DNA from: an uncultured Eubacteriales bacterium
Lineage (GTDB): Bacteria; Bacillota_A; Clostridia; Oscillospirales; Acutalibacteraceae
Reading direction: 5' to 3'
DNA: 12,577 nucleotides
Assembly: GCA_934454005.1 (NCBI GenBank)
Contig: CAKSGI010000043.1
Location: 1 to 12,577, forward strand
Shown here: piece after piece, positions 1 through 8,523 of the stretch
Position numbering within the stretch: the first letter of the stretch is position 1
How the letters are laid out: each line of letters starts with the position of its first letter
Notes under the pieces: generated by a model
Seen by the model: only the letters and a program-made list of their open reading frames with translations
Databases searched by the model: none
Told to the model about the DNA's origin: nothing
Program-made: the position numbers and the translations under genes

Positions 1-404
1 ATCTGAATAGCCTTATTTTTGTTAACAATATAAACCCTACTATCTCCAGCATACACAATATGCAAAACATTATTAATAATCAAAGATAATACTAAGGTTG
101 TTCCCATTCCCTTAAGCTTAGGATCTTCTATAGATTTGTTATATACAGCTAAATTAGCCTCATTTGCGGCATATTCCATTATTTTTCTAACTGATTCAGA
201 GTCCATATTTTCTTTATACAATTCTTTTATTTTATTTGTTATTACATCAACAGCTACTTTACTTGCAATATCGCCACCATTAGCTCCTCCCATTCCATCG
301 CAAACAACAGCCCATGCGGAATTTCCAGGAAAATAGTCAGCATTGCACGAATCTTGGTTACTTGACCTAACAAGCCCTATATCGCTTTTACTAAATATTT
401 TCAT
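1..404 (-). CDS. stp: PP2C-type Ser/Thr protein phosphatase, N-terminal part (Stp/PrpC), cut by window edge
   Basis: Cytoplasmic metal-dependent phosphatase that reverses Ser/Thr phosphorylation, normally partnered with the PASTA-domain kinase PrkC, whose gene usually comes next and would lie beyond the left edge. The visible 134 residues start MKIFSKSDIGLVRSSNQDS. They contain PP2C motifs in order: the N-terminal Asp near residue 18, DGMGG at 36-40 (metal-binding Asp and Gly), GMGTT at 99-103 and AGDSR at 119-123. About half of the usual 240-250 residues is present; the C-terminus is missing only because the window ends. The ATG at 402-404 follows a good GGAGG site (about 412-418) that lies inside the end of rlmN. 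The gene overlaps rlmN by 14 bp, which suggests translational coupling. Family assignment is secure; the symbol (stp or prpC) is a naming choice. Confidence 0.95.
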   Translation of the reverse strand, partial: MKIFSKSDIGLVRSSNQDSCNADYFPGNSAWAVVCDGMGGANGGDIASKVAVDVITNKIKELYKENMDSESVRKIMEYAANEANLAVYNKSIEDPKLKGMGTTLVLSLIINNVLHIVYAGDSRVYIVNKNKAIQ

Positions 405-1458
405 ATGTATTTCCCTCCTCTTTTACATAACTTCTTTTTAGCTGTCCACATGATGCTTCTATATCTGATCCTAATTTTCTTCTCACAGTAACATTTATTC
501 CCCTTTTAGAAAGAATATTTTTAAATCTTTCAACTCTTTCTTTTGTACTTTTTTTATATTTATTGCCGCCAACTTCATTAACTAAAATCAAATTGACATG
601 GCATAACATCCCATTTAGTAAATTTCCCAATTCTATTGCACATTTATCTGTATCGTTAATTCCTTTTATCATTGCATATTCGAAAGATATTCTTCTATTA
701 GTCTTATTATTATAATCTTTGCATGCCATAATTAACTCATTTACACACCATCTTTTATTTATCGGCATTATTGCTGATCTTATTTTGTCATTCGGTGCAT
801 GTAATGAGACAGAAAGTGTAACTGGCAACATTTCGCTAGACAATTTATATATTTTGTCAACTACACCACAAGTTGAAACAGAAATATGCCTTAAACCTAT
901 ATTAATACCATCATTACAAGAAACTAGTTTTAAAAACCGTATAACATTGTCATAATTATCTAAAGGTTCTCCCATTCCCATTAAAACAACATTTGATATT
1001 CTAATTCTATTATCTTTCTGCGCTAATTGTATCTGAGCCAATATTTCAGACGCCCTAAGATCTCTAGAAAATCCACTTTTACCAGTTGCACAAAATGTAC
1101 AACCCATTTTACATCCAACCTGAGTAGATACACATATTGAATATCCATGATTATATTTCATCAAAACAGACTCTATAAATTCATTATCATCAAGCTTAAA
1201 TAAATATTTAATTGTACCATCTATTTTAGAAATCAACTTTTTTTCAATAGAAACTTTCGGTATAAAATATCTTTTACACAATTTTAACTTAAACTCTTTT
1301 GATAAATCTGACATTTCATCAAACGTATCTATTCCTTTACTAAGCCACCTAAAAACTTGTTTCGCTTTATATTTAGGATATCCAGCCTTTAAAAAGTCAT
1401 CCTCAATTTCTTCTATGAACATAGACTTTATATCAATCTTAATTTCAGTTGGATTCAT
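391..1458 (-). CDS. rlmN: Dual-specificity 23S rRNA / tRNA adenine-C2 methyltransferase RlmN (radical SAM)
   Basis: Methylates C2 of A2503 in 23S rRNA and, in the characterised E. coli enzyme, A37 of some tRNAs, using a radical SAM mechanism with a methyl-cysteine intermediate. At 355 residues it has normal family length. The [4Fe-4S] motif CxxxCxxC is at C116, C120 and C123; GMGEPLDN follows at about 161-168. The two mechanistic cysteines appear as C109 (in CVSTQVGC) and C337 (in EASCGQL), matching E. coli C118 and C355 by context. The ATG at 1456-1458 is preceded by GAGGTG (1463-1468), which overlaps the stop codon of rsmB, with only 8 bp between the genes. The 3' end overlaps stp by 14 bp. 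Nothing looks broken. The related Cfr resistance enzyme methylates C8 of the same base; this operon position favours RlmN. Confidence 0.97.
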   Translation of the reverse strand: MNPTEIKIDIKSMFIEEIEDDFLKAGYPKYKAKQVFRWLSKGIDTFDEMSDLSKEFKLKLCKRYFIPKVSIEKKLISKIDGTIKYLFKLDDNEFIESVLMKYNHGYSICVSTQVGCKMGCTFCATGKSGFSRDLRASEILAQIQLAQKDNRIRISNVVLMGMGEPLDNYDNVIRFLKLVSCNDGINIGLRHISVSTCGVVDKIYKLSSEMLPVTLSVSLHAPNDKIRSAIMPINKRWCVNELIMACKDYNNKTNRRISFEYAMIKGINDTDKCAIELGNLLNGMLCHVNLILVNEVGGNKYKKSTKERVERFKNILSKRGINVTVRRKLGSDIEASCGQLKRSYVKEEGNTYENI

Positions 1459-1466
1459 AAATCACC

Positions 1467-2807
1467 TCAATTTTTACATCTCTTAAATGCTGCAATAAAA
1501 AAACCGTCAGTACTATTTTTATTAGGTAATAGTGTGAGTTGATTTAAGGGTTCTTCTATTCCTCGTTTTATCCCTTTTGGCAGCTTTATTATATAAGGTT
1601 CATAGTTAGTATGTTCCTTTAAAAATCTATCCGCAATATATGAGTTTTCTAAGGGGTTTAGAGTGCAAGTTGAATAAATTAAAATTCCATCTTTTTTTAT
1701 AAACTTTTCAGATCTACATAAAATAAGGTACTGCAAACTTGTCAAACTGTCAAGTATTTCCTTATTTTTATATCTAATTTCTGGTTTTCTCTTAATTATA
1801 CCTAATCCAGAACAAGGCACATCACATAAAATTCTATCTGCAAAAGGTAAATCATTTTCATCCTTACTTGCATCTCTAACTTTTGCATTTATTATTTTTA
1901 TTCCAAGTCTTTTAGCTTCATTATTTATAAGATTAACCTTAGATTCATATAAATCAAAAGATAAAACCTTACCCTTATTATTCATTCTTTGAGCTATATT
2001 AAATGATTTTCCTCCTGGAGCTGCACAAACATCTATAACAGTTTGGCCTTCCCTAGGATCTAAAATTTCACAACAAATCTGTGACGCTAAATCTTCAACA
2101 TGGAATCTTCCTTCGCTAAAAGCTTTTAAATTAGCTATAGAATCTGTTAAATTTATTTCTAAAGAATTATCTATAAGCAATTTTTTGGATTCTATTCCTT
2201 CTTGTTTTAAAAATTCTATCAAATCATCTGTTGAATTTTTAATTGTGTTAGTTCTAATAATCAGCGGTGGATTACCTGATAAAGAATCTAGTATTTCAAT
2301 CGCGTTTATAGATCCATAGCAATTTACAAAATGTTCTACTAACCATTCTGGACAAGAGTATTTTACACTATAATATAATAATGCATTTTTTGATTTATCT
2401 GGAAACTTAATAGCATCTATATTTTTCGCAACTGACCTCAACACAGCATTTATAAAACCTGTGGATTTAAACTGCTTTCTAATTTTTGCAAGATTAACTG
2501 ATTCATTAATAGCTGCTGAATTAGGAACCTTATCCATATACTTTATCTGGTATATTCCTATTCTTAATATTTCTAAATTATCCTTCGAAATCTTTTTAAG
2601 TTTTATATTTGAACAAATAGAAATTATATAATCTAACTCTATCGATCTCTCAAGTACACCATAAAATATTGCAGTTACAAAAGATTTATCTTTTCTATTA
2701 AGATTAGAATTATTTAAAATATTATCTATAACTATATTAGAGTAACCACCATTATATCTAACTTTTAATAAAGCTTTTAGTGCAATCAATCTTGCATTGT
2801 CCATCAT
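1467..2807 (-). CDS. rsmB: 16S rRNA m5C967 methyltransferase RsmB
   Basis: SAM-dependent cytosine-C5 methyltransferase acting on 16S rRNA, known as RsmB (Sun/Fmu; YloM in Bacillus). The 446-residue protein has a NusB-like RNA-binding domain at about residues 1-130, then a linker and a Rossmann methyltransferase domain. Visible motifs are CAAPGGKS at 261-268 (SAM binding), PCSG with C332 (product release) and STCT with the nucleophile C381. The ending LLPNKNSTDGFFIAAFKR is typical of the family. Two ATG codons are adjacent, at 2805-2807 and 2802-2804. The AGGAG site at 2811-2815 is only 3 nt from the first but 6 nt from the second, so translation may really begin at 2804. The gene starts 11 bp after the peptidase gene and its TGA overlaps the rlmN ribosome-binding site. 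Confidence 0.96.
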   Translation of the reverse strand: MMDNARLIALKALLKVRYNGGYSNIVIDNILNNSNLNRKDKSFVTAIFYGVLERSIELDYIISICSNIKLKKISKDNLEILRIGIYQIKYMDKVPNSAAINESVNLAKIRKQFKSTGFINAVLRSVAKNIDAIKFPDKSKNALLYYSVKYSCPEWLVEHFVNCYGSINAIEILDSLSGNPPLIIRTNTIKNSTDDLIEFLKQEGIESKKLLIDNSLEINLTDSIANLKAFSEGRFHVEDLASQICCEILDPREGQTVIDVCAAPGGKSFNIAQRMNNKGKVLSFDLYESKVNLINNEAKRLGIKIINAKVRDASKDENDLPFADRILCDVPCSGLGIIKRKPEIRYKNKEILDSLTSLQYLILCRSEKFIKKDGILIYSTCTLNPLENSYIADRFLKEHTNYEPYIIKLPKGIKRGIEEPLNQLTLLPNKNSTDGFFIAAFKRCKN

Positions 2808-2818
2808 AGTCTCCTAAA

Positions 2819-3511
2819 TTAATTATTTCTTCTAATAATAATAAACAATAATCTTAGTAATGTCAAACGAGATGTAATCAGAGCTGCAAGATAAGTCATC
2901 GCTGCCGCAGATAGTACTTTTTTTGCGCCTTTTATTTCCTGATCGTTTAGTAAACCTGTTGTTTCTATAGCTTGTATTGCCCTTCTACTTGCATTGAATT
3001 CTACAGGAAGTGTAACTAATTCAAATAACATAGATACACTAAATAATATAGCACCTGCAACAACAACCCAAGTATAACCTGTTGGTAGAAGCAACCCTAT
3101 AAATACAAGTGGCAACGATATAGTCGAACTAAATTTAGTTACTGGTATTAAAGAATTTCTTAATCTTATTGGATAATAATCAGCATTATATTGAACAGCA
3201 TGACCAGCCTCATGTGCTGCAACACCTATAGCGGAAACCGATGTACTATTATAAACAGAATCTGAAAGCCTAATTACTTTAGAGATAGGATCAAAATGGT
3301 CTGTTAAGTTCCCAGAAACTCGCTCTATTATAACATCATTTATTCCACTATTCATAAGAACTCTTTTAGCTGCCTCTGCACCAGTAATATTTCTTGAATT
3401 ACGCACCTTAGAGTATTTTTTAAATGTAGAATTAACCTTAAACTGTGCATACAAAGAAATCAAAAGTGCAGGTATCATAAAAATATAAGTATAATCATAA
3501 AAATATCCCAT
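2819..3511 (-). CDS. Membrane zinc metallopeptidase, YugP family
   Basis: Predicted integral membrane zinc peptidase of the YugP family (Zn_peptidase_2). Its substrate is, as far as I know, not established. The 230 residues begin with a hydrophobic helix (about 7-24). The catalytic HEAGH is at 100-104 (H100 and H104 as ligands, E101 as base), followed by two membrane segments at about 131-142 and 147-168. LVTLPVEFNASRRA (about 166-178) probably supplies the third ligand, E172, and a further hydrophobic stretch lies at about 200-226. Length matches Bacillus YugP (about 225). The ATG (3509-3511) lies 3 bp after the fmt stop; its AGGAG site is inside the last codons of fmt, so the two are likely coupled. 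A gene of this family at this place, between fmt and rsmB, is common in Clostridia, but why it belongs with translation genes is unclear. Confidence 0.88.
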   Translation of the reverse strand: MGYFYDYTYIFMIPALLISLYAQFKVNSTFKKYSKVRNSRNITGAEAAKRVLMNSGINDVIIERVSGNLTDHFDPISKVIRLSDSVYNSTSVSAIGVAAHEAGHAVQYNADYYPIRLRNSLIPVTKFSSTISLPLVFIGLLLPTGYTWVVVAGAILFSVSMLFELVTLPVEFNASRRAIQAIETTGLLNDQEIKGAKKVLSAAAMTYLAALITSRLTLLRLLFIIIRRNN

Positions 3512-3514
3512 ATA

Positions 3515-4441
3515 TCATTCTCCTAACTTTTCATATATTTTAATTTTATGTCCTCTTAAAAACTCTTCAGAACTCATTCTTTTTTTTCCTAGTAATTGCA
3601 ACTCTAATATTTCTAAAGATGTATCGCCCGAGCAAGAAACTACAAAAGGATTAAGACTAATTATTTCTCCCGGACTTCCCCCCTTGATATTAGATACTTT
3701 AGTTTTGTGTATTTTTAATATATTTCCATTCAAAATAGTAGATGCAGTTGGCCATGGATTTAATCCTCTTACTAAATTGTGGATATTAATTGCAGCTTTG
3801 TTCCAATCTATATTGCAAAGTGATTTATCAAGCATTGTTGAATAAGACGCTTCATCATCATTCTGTTTTTTTCTTTTAATTGTACCCTTTGATATTTCGT
3901 TTAACGTTTTTAAAATTAAGTCTGCACCTATAAATGACAGCCTATCATGCAGATCACCAGATGTTTCATCATCGTTTATTATAGTACTCGATTTCAAAAG
4001 CATATCACCTGTATCTAAACCTTCATTCATGTACATAGTTGTAACACCAGTAGTCTTTTCACCATTAATAATAGACCACTGTATTGGTGCCGCGCCTCTA
4101 TATTTGGGCAATAATGATGCATGCACATTTACACAACCATATTTAGGATAATCTATAATTTCTTTTGGAAGTATTTTGCCATAAGCTACAACAACTATTA
4201 TTTCTGGTTCTAGATCTTTTATGATACTCAAAGTTTCTGCATTCCTAATTTTATCCGGCTGAAAAACTTCTATATTATTTTTTATAGCTACTTCTTTTAC
4301 GGGCGGAGCTGTTAATTTATGACCTCTACCCTTAGGTTTATCAGGCTGAGTAAAAACACCGCATATATTATGTCCTACTTTTATAAGACTTTCTAAACAA
4401 GGCACAGCAAAACCTGGCGTACCCATAAACAGTATTTTCAT
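3515..4441 (-). CDS. fmt: Methionyl-tRNA formyltransferase Fmt
   Basis: Transfers the formyl group from 10-formyltetrahydrofolate to Met-tRNA(fMet), making the initiator tRNA used in bacterial translation. The protein has 308 residues, normal for Fmt. It starts MKILFMGTPGFAVP, carries the folate-binding signature HASLLPKYRGAAPIQW (107-122), and has the formyltransferase catalytic residues N105, H107 and D144 (in GLDTGD). The C-terminal OB-like tRNA-binding domain covers about residues 205-300 (ending LRGHKIKIYEKLGE). The ATG (4439-4441) follows GGAGG at 4446-4450. It lies 12 bp after def, whose product later removes the same formyl group, and 3 bp before the peptidase gene. No defect seen. 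Confidence 0.97.
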   Translation of the reverse strand: MKILFMGTPGFAVPCLESLIKVGHNICGVFTQPDKPKGRGHKLTAPPVKEVAIKNNIEVFQPDKIRNAETLSIIKDLEPEIIVVVAYGKILPKEIIDYPKYGCVNVHASLLPKYRGAAPIQWSIINGEKTTGVTTMYMNEGLDTGDMLLKSSTIINDDETSGDLHDRLSFIGADLILKTLNEISKGTIKRKKQNDDEASYSTMLDKSLCNIDWNKAAINIHNLVRGLNPWPTASTILNGNILKIHKTKVSNIKGGSPGEIISLNPFVVSCSGDTSLEILELQLLGKKRMSSEEFLRGHKIKIYEKLGE

Positions 4442-4453
4442 ATTATCCTCCGT

Positions 4454-4918
4454 TTATTTTAAATCAGATTCTCTTAACGGTTTTATTATTTTGCTTGTAA
4501 ATAATATTCCATTTAAATGATCTATTTCATGACAAAAAGCTTTTGCTTTTAACCCCTCCCCTTCTAAAACTATTTCATCTCCATATCTATTATATGCCTT
4601 AACCTTTACTTTCAAAGGTCTAATTGTTATCCCCCACTTGTGCGGACATGATAAACATCCTTCCGGTTCTCTCTGTTCCCCACTTTGTTCAATTATCTCA
4701 GGATTTATAAGTTCTATCAATCCATCACCAACATCCACTATAACTACTCTCTTCAACATCCCAACTTGCGGAGCTGCTAACCCTACACCATTTGCTTGAA
4801 CCAAAGTTTCGATCATGTCATCTAAAAGTTCTAATAATTTTCCGTCAAATTTTTCAACTTTTCTACACACTTTATTTAGTATAGGGTCTCCCTCTTTTAC
4901 AATATTTCTTATAGCCAT
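4454..4918 (-). CDS. def: Peptide deformylase Def
   Basis: Metal-dependent hydrolase that removes the N-formyl group from nascent proteins at the ribosome exit. The three family motifs are present: GVGLAAPQ at 44-51, EGCLS at 86-90 with metal ligand C88, and HEIDH at 130-134 with ligands H130 and H134 and catalytic E131. At 154 residues it resembles the shorter deformylases. The residue after EGCLS is a second Cys (C91, ...CLSCPHKWG), where Val is more usual; it is close to the metal site but not an expected ligand. The ATG (4916-4918) has a clear AAGGAG site at about 4928-4933. The gap to priA is 31 bp, the widest in this operon, without an obvious terminator. Pairing with fmt is standard. 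Confidence 0.97.
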   Translation of the reverse strand: MAIRNIVKEGDPILNKVCRKVEKFDGKLLELLDDMIETLVQANGVGLAAPQVGMLKRVVIVDVGDGLIELINPEIIEQSGEQREPEGCLSCPHKWGITIRPLKVKVKAYNRYGDEIVLEGEGLKAKAFCHEIDHLNGILFTSKIIKPLRESDLK

Positions 4919-4949
4919 ATTAAATTCTCCTTATACTTAAAATAAAATT

Positions 4950-7412
4950 TTATAATATCATATCAGGATTTATGTCAGCATAAATCATTATTTTTGAATA
5001 TTTTCTTTCTTTTCCAAACCATATTAATAAACTAGAAATCATTTCTCTAAATTCTTTACAATTTCTAAATTTTATAATAAGTTTATATCTATACTTATTA
5101 TTCACTTTTGTCACCGCCGCCGCGGAAGGCTCTAAAATTCTAAGTGGTAATTTTTTATACTTGCTGGAAGCTAAATCTTTTAGTTTTTCAAAAAAATCTT
5201 TTGTTGCTTTTATTATATTTTCTTGGTTTTCTCCAGAAAATCCTATAACACACAAATCCACAAATGGTGGATAGAGCATCGCTTCTCGCATTTGAATTTC
5301 ACCATTATAAAACTCATCATAATTCTGCTTTGAAGCCAATTTTATTATTGTGTTTTCGGGTGTAAATGTTTGTATGATCGCTCTGCCTATATATCTTCCT
5401 CTTCCGGATCTTCCTACAACTTGAGTTAATAGAGAAAACGTTCTTTCGTAACTTCTAAAATCATTATTATACAACGATTGATCCGCGGATAAAACACCTA
5501 CAAGTGTTACATTATCAAAATCTAATCCTTTCGCTACCATTTGTGTCCCTATCATTATATCATATTTTCCCTCAGAAAACAGCTTTAGTTTTTTATCGTG
5601 AGAAAATTTAGTCATAGTTGTATCCGCATCTAATCTAAGAATTTTAGAGCCCGGTACTAATTCTTTAAGTTTCTCCTCAATCTTTTGAGTCCCAGAGCCT
5701 GAATACCTTATTTGTTCCTCATGACAATTAGGGCATTCTTTCACAAGATTTTTAGAGTATCCACAATAATGGCACATTAATCTTCCATTTGCAGAATGAT
5801 ATGTAAGAGATATACTACAATTAGGACAACTTATCACTTCTTTACAATTTCTACAAGACACAAATGTATTATATCCCCTTCTGTTCATTAAAAGTATAGA
5901 TTGTTTATTTTCTCTTACGTTATTATTTAGTGCTTGTACCAATATAGAACTAAACTCACTAGCATTTCCTTTTTCTACTTCTAAATTCATATCTACTATC
6001 TCAACATCCGGAAGATTAGCGTTTCCATATCTTTTACTTATCTTATTAATACTATATATTCCTTGTTTAGCTTTATAATAACTTTCTACCGATGGTGTTG
6101 CTGAAGATAAAACTAGTAATGCATTGTTATAGTTACATCTAAATTTAGCAACATCTCTTGCATGAAACCTAGGCGAAGAATCCGATTTATAAGTATACTC
6201 TTGTTCTTCATCCATTATAATAAGTCCTATATTTTCAAACGGAGCAAAAATCGCTGATCTAGTTCCAACTGCTATATCTGCATCACCATTCTTTATTCTT
6301 TTAAATTCATCTAATCTTTCCCCTACAGATAATCCGCTATGAAATACAGCTATACGATCACCATATCTTTCATGAAATTTTCTTATTAATGATGCTGTAA
6401 GAGCAATTTCTGGAACCATTACTATTATTCCCTTTTTATCGGATCTAACGCTATCTATTAATTTCATAAAAACAGATGTTTTTCCGCTACCCGTAACGCC
6501 ATATAGTAAAGAAACCAACGCTTTATTTTCTTTATATTTTTCATAAAGACTGTCAAATGCTTTTTGTTGCTCATCAGATAAGATAATTTCTTTTATATTA
6601 TATAACTTTTCTATATTCTTATAAGGATTTCTATAAATCTCATTTTCAAAATAATACGCTATACCTTTTTTTACCAATGAATTAACTACCGCTTGAGTTA
6701 CTCCCGTATAATAACATAATTCCTTTACTGATACACTTCCACACATGTTTATAGCCTTATATACTATTTCCTGTTTTTTGGTGAGCTTAACATCTAAAAT
6801 CTTATTTTTAAATGAATCTGATATTGCAACCATTTTAATCGTTAAATCAGATATTTTTTCTACAGAATCATCCTTTTTTAATATAATACCTTTTTTAGTA
6901 AGATTATAGAACACATTAGATAAATCTTCAATCTTTAAATCCTTTGACAATTTGTCTAAACTCACAAAATCCTTTTCTTTTTTCAATATTTCTACTAATT
7001 CATATTCTCTGTCATTTAAATCATATTTTTCTAGATTATCAAACTCCGAAAGTTTATAGTAACTAATCATTTTTCTATTTATGCCAGATGGCATCATTAC
7101 TTTTACTGCATCAAATAAAGTACAATAATACCTGTTTTTCATCCATATAGCTAAAGAAAGCATTTCTTTACTAAGAAGCGGCGCCTTATCAAGCACCGCA
7201 TAAATAGGCTTTATATCATCCCTATCCTCACTTAAAATAACATCAAAAATAATTCCGTGTTTTTTCTTATTTCCAAAGCCAAAAGGGACTAAAACTCTTG
7301 AACCTATTAAATTTTCTTTATCAAATTCCTCCGTAATAATATAATCATATTCCTTATCAAAGTGATATAAAACACCTTCTAAAGCTACTTTTGCTATCTT
7401 TATCATATTCAT
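4950..7412 (-). CDS. priA: Primosomal protein N' (replication restart helicase PriA)
   Basis: 3'-to-5' DNA helicase that recognises stalled forks and reloads the replicative helicase. The 820 residues comprise an N-terminal fork-binding domain (about 1-105), a winged-helix region (about 130-270), a helicase core and a C-terminal domain. Walker A is GVTGSGKT (305-312); motif II is DEEQ (401-404), where many PriA proteins have DEEH; motif III is SSATPS (436-441). Eight cysteines, C520, C523, C529, C532, C547, C550, C560 and C563, form the two zinc sites in the helicase core. GTQMVAKGLDF (622-632) and QVVGRSGRG (664-672) are the later helicase motifs. The ATG (7410-7412) follows a modest AGGA that overlaps the rpoZ stop, 7 bp away; another ATG at 7404-7406 is possible. 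In Bacillus coaBC would stand just upstream. Confidence 0.97.
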   Translation of the reverse strand: MNMIKIAKVALEGVLYHFDKEYDYIITEEFDKENLIGSRVLVPFGFGNKKKHGIIFDVILSEDRDDIKPIYAVLDKAPLLSKEMLSLAIWMKNRYYCTLFDAVKVMMPSGINRKMISYYKLSEFDNLEKYDLNDREYELVEILKKEKDFVSLDKLSKDLKIEDLSNVFYNLTKKGIILKKDDSVEKISDLTIKMVAISDSFKNKILDVKLTKKQEIVYKAINMCGSVSVKELCYYTGVTQAVVNSLVKKGIAYYFENEIYRNPYKNIEKLYNIKEIILSDEQQKAFDSLYEKYKENKALVSLLYGVTGSGKTSVFMKLIDSVRSDKKGIIVMVPEIALTASLIRKFHERYGDRIAVFHSGLSVGERLDEFKRIKNGDADIAVGTRSAIFAPFENIGLIIMDEEQEYTYKSDSSPRFHARDVAKFRCNYNNALLVLSSATPSVESYYKAKQGIYSINKISKRYGNANLPDVEIVDMNLEVEKGNASEFSSILVQALNNNVRENKQSILLMNRRGYNTFVSCRNCKEVISCPNCSISLTYHSANGRLMCHYCGYSKNLVKECPNCHEEQIRYSGSGTQKIEEKLKELVPGSKILRLDADTTMTKFSHDKKLKLFSEGKYDIMIGTQMVAKGLDFDNVTLVGVLSADQSLYNNDFRSYERTFSLLTQVVGRSGRGRYIGRAIIQTFTPENTIIKLASKQNYDEFYNGEIQMREAMLYPPFVDLCVIGFSGENQENIIKATKDFFEKLKDLASSKYKKLPLRILEPSAAAVTKVNNKYRYKLIIKFRNCKEFREMISSLLIWFGKERKYSKIMIYADINPDMIL

Positions 7413-7419
7413 ATAGTTC

Positions 7420-7623
7420 CTAATTGTTTATCTCTGGTTCTACAATAGTATATTTATGCTCCCTAAAATCTTTAATTGCAAGATTTACAGGCTTTTCAGT
7501 TATAATACTTCCTGATTCCTCTGCCTCATCTGCAATTTGCCTAGCTCTTTTTGCAACCGCTATTACTAAAGAATACCTGGTTTCTTTTCCTGAAAGCATA
7601 TCGTCAATTGATGGTCTATTCAT
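7420..7623 (-). CDS. rpoZ: DNA-directed RNA polymerase omega subunit
   Basis: Small subunit that binds the beta' subunit and aids assembly and stability of RNA polymerase. The 67-residue product starts [10 protein letters not shown] and contains the omega signature RYSLVIAVAKRARQI (about 16-30), followed by the conserved KPVNLAIKDF segment. Length agrees with Firmicutes omega. The ATG (7621-7623) is preceded by GAGGTG at a spacing of 7 nt and overlaps the end of gmk by 8 bp. The gmk-rpoZ pair is a nearly universal neighbourhood, which supports the assignment of this short gene. Confidence 0.96.
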   Translation of the reverse strand: MNRPSIDDMLSGKETRYSLVIAVAKRARQIADEAEESGSIITEKPVNLAIKDFREHKYTIVEPEINN

Positions 7624-8227
7624 CTCTAAGCACCTCTTCTATAATATTTATTTTCCTACTTGATTTCATTTTTTCACAAATTATTATGTTATATATATCT
7701 TTAGCACACTGTTCTACAGTATTATTCACAACCACATAATCATAATCTTTAGCTGATTTAATCTCTTTTTTTGCTATATTTAACCTTTTCTCTATAGCTT
7801 CTTTTGAATCTGTCGCTCTACTTTTAAGCCTTAGCTCAAGCTCCTTTAGCGATGGAGGAATAATGAAAATACTAATTGCATACGGACATCTCTTCATCAC
7901 CTGCGAACCTCCTTGAGTCTCTATTTCAAGTATTACATCCCTACCTTTACAAAGCCAATTTTCAACTTGTTCGTAAGGTGTTCCATAATAATGCCCACAA
8001 TATTCTGCATGCTCAAGCATTCCATTTTGAGATACTATTTGAATAAACTCAGGCTTTGACATAAAGAAATAATCTTGCCCATCAATTTCGCCTTCTCTTG
8101 GCTTTCTAGTCGTAGCAGATGTCGACACTTGTATATTCTCATTTATTTCTAATAAATTAGCTAAAACAGTATCTTTGCCTGCACCAGATGGGCCAGAAAG
8201 AATTATTAATAAACCTTTATCTTTCAT
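7616..8227 (-). CDS. gmk: Guanylate kinase Gmk
   Basis: Phosphorylates GMP to GDP with ATP, in purine nucleotide synthesis and in recycling of guanine nucleotides. The P-loop GPSGAGKD is at residues 12-19 counted from the start chosen here. The GMP-binding segment [17 protein letters not shown] follows, then the lid/arginine region [16 protein letters not shown] and the C-terminal [10 protein letters not shown]. The open frame runs upstream to 8284. I choose the ATG at 8225-8227 because it gives [15 protein letters not shown] and 203 residues, like Bacillus Gmk (204), and avoids a 68 bp overlap with remA; the overlap is then 11 bp. The site upstream (GGAGAGGAAG, 8237-8246) is purine-rich but rather far from the ATG. 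Function is secure, the start fairly so. Confidence 0.95.
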   Translation of the reverse strand: MKDKGLLIILSGPSGAGKDTVLANLLEINENIQVSTSATTRKPREGEIDGQDYFFMSKPEFIQIVSQNGMLEHAEYCGHYYGTPYEQVENWLCKGRDVILEIETQGGSQVMKRCPYAISIFIIPPSLKELELRLKSRATDSKEAIEKRLNIAKKEIKSAKDYDYVVVNNTVEQCAKDIYNIIICEKMKSSRKINIIEEVLRDE

Positions 8228-8498
8228 TACTTTCAACTTCCTCTCCAGCAGTCTCATCATATTTTCCGTTAAAACGTCCTCCAACAGTCTCCGGATTAAT
8301 TGCAGAGAGTATTATATGATCGCTATCCATTATAATAACTGATCTCGTTTTTCTTCCGTAAGTAGCATCTATTAAAATTCCTTTTTCTTTAGATTCCTGA
8401 ATTATACGTTTTATAGGCGCAGATTCTGGACTAACTATTGCCACTAGTCTATTTGCAGAAATAACATTACCAAATCCTATATTTATAAGTTTTATCAA
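8217..8498 (-). CDS. remA: Extracellular matrix regulator RemA (DUF370)
   Basis: Small DNA-binding protein that in Bacillus subtilis activates biofilm-matrix and osmoprotection genes. The 93-residue sequence matches the family along almost its whole length: [13 protein letters not shown] (5-17), [11 protein letters not shown] (21-31), ATYGRKTR (45-52) and [16 protein letters not shown]. The arginines at 17 and 49 correspond by context to residues needed for function in B. subtilis RemA. The last 18 or so residues ([18 protein letters not shown]) are polar, acidic and variable. The start codon is TTG (8496-8498), supported by the AGGGGGA site 8 nt upstream and by alignment with the RemA N-terminus. 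It follows yicC by 25 bp and overlaps gmk by 11 bp. In a clostridial host the target genes may differ from those of Bacillus. Confidence 0.94.
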   Translation of the reverse strand: MIKLINIGFGNVISANRLVAIVSPESAPIKRIIQESKEKGILIDATYGRKTRSVIIMDSDHIILSAINPETVGGRFNGKYDETAGEEVESNER

Positions 8499-8506
8499 TT
8501 ATATGG

Positions 8507-8513
8507 TCCCCCT
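8507..8513 (-). promoter_or_regulatory. Ribosome-binding site fixing the TTG start of remA
   Basis: The minus strand reads AGGGGGA here, 8 nt before TTG at 8498. No ATG or GTG lies nearer in the right frame, so this site supports TTG as the real initiation codon. It is an unusually G-rich run in a very AT-rich region. Confidence 0.75.
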
Positions 8514-8523
8514 AAATTAAATA

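Noticed and set aside
136..336. 66-codon plus-strand open frame at the left end
   Set aside because: It is antisense to the PP2C phosphatase, whose motifs are clear on the other strand.
719..955. 78-codon plus-strand open frame
   Set aside because: It is antisense to rlmN and shows no recognisable features.
4919..4949. Possible promoter or terminator in the priA-def gap
   Set aside because: The 31 bp are AT-rich with a good def ribosome-binding site but no stem-loop and no paired promoter boxes.
7424..7739. Two plus-strand open frames over rpoZ and gmk
   Set aside because: Both are antisense to conserved genes and have no initiation signals; the minus-strand products are unmistakable.
8228..8284. 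Longer guanylate kinase start at 8284
   Set aside because: The extra 19 residues lie inside remA, precede the normal Gmk N-terminus, and would give an atypically long protein.
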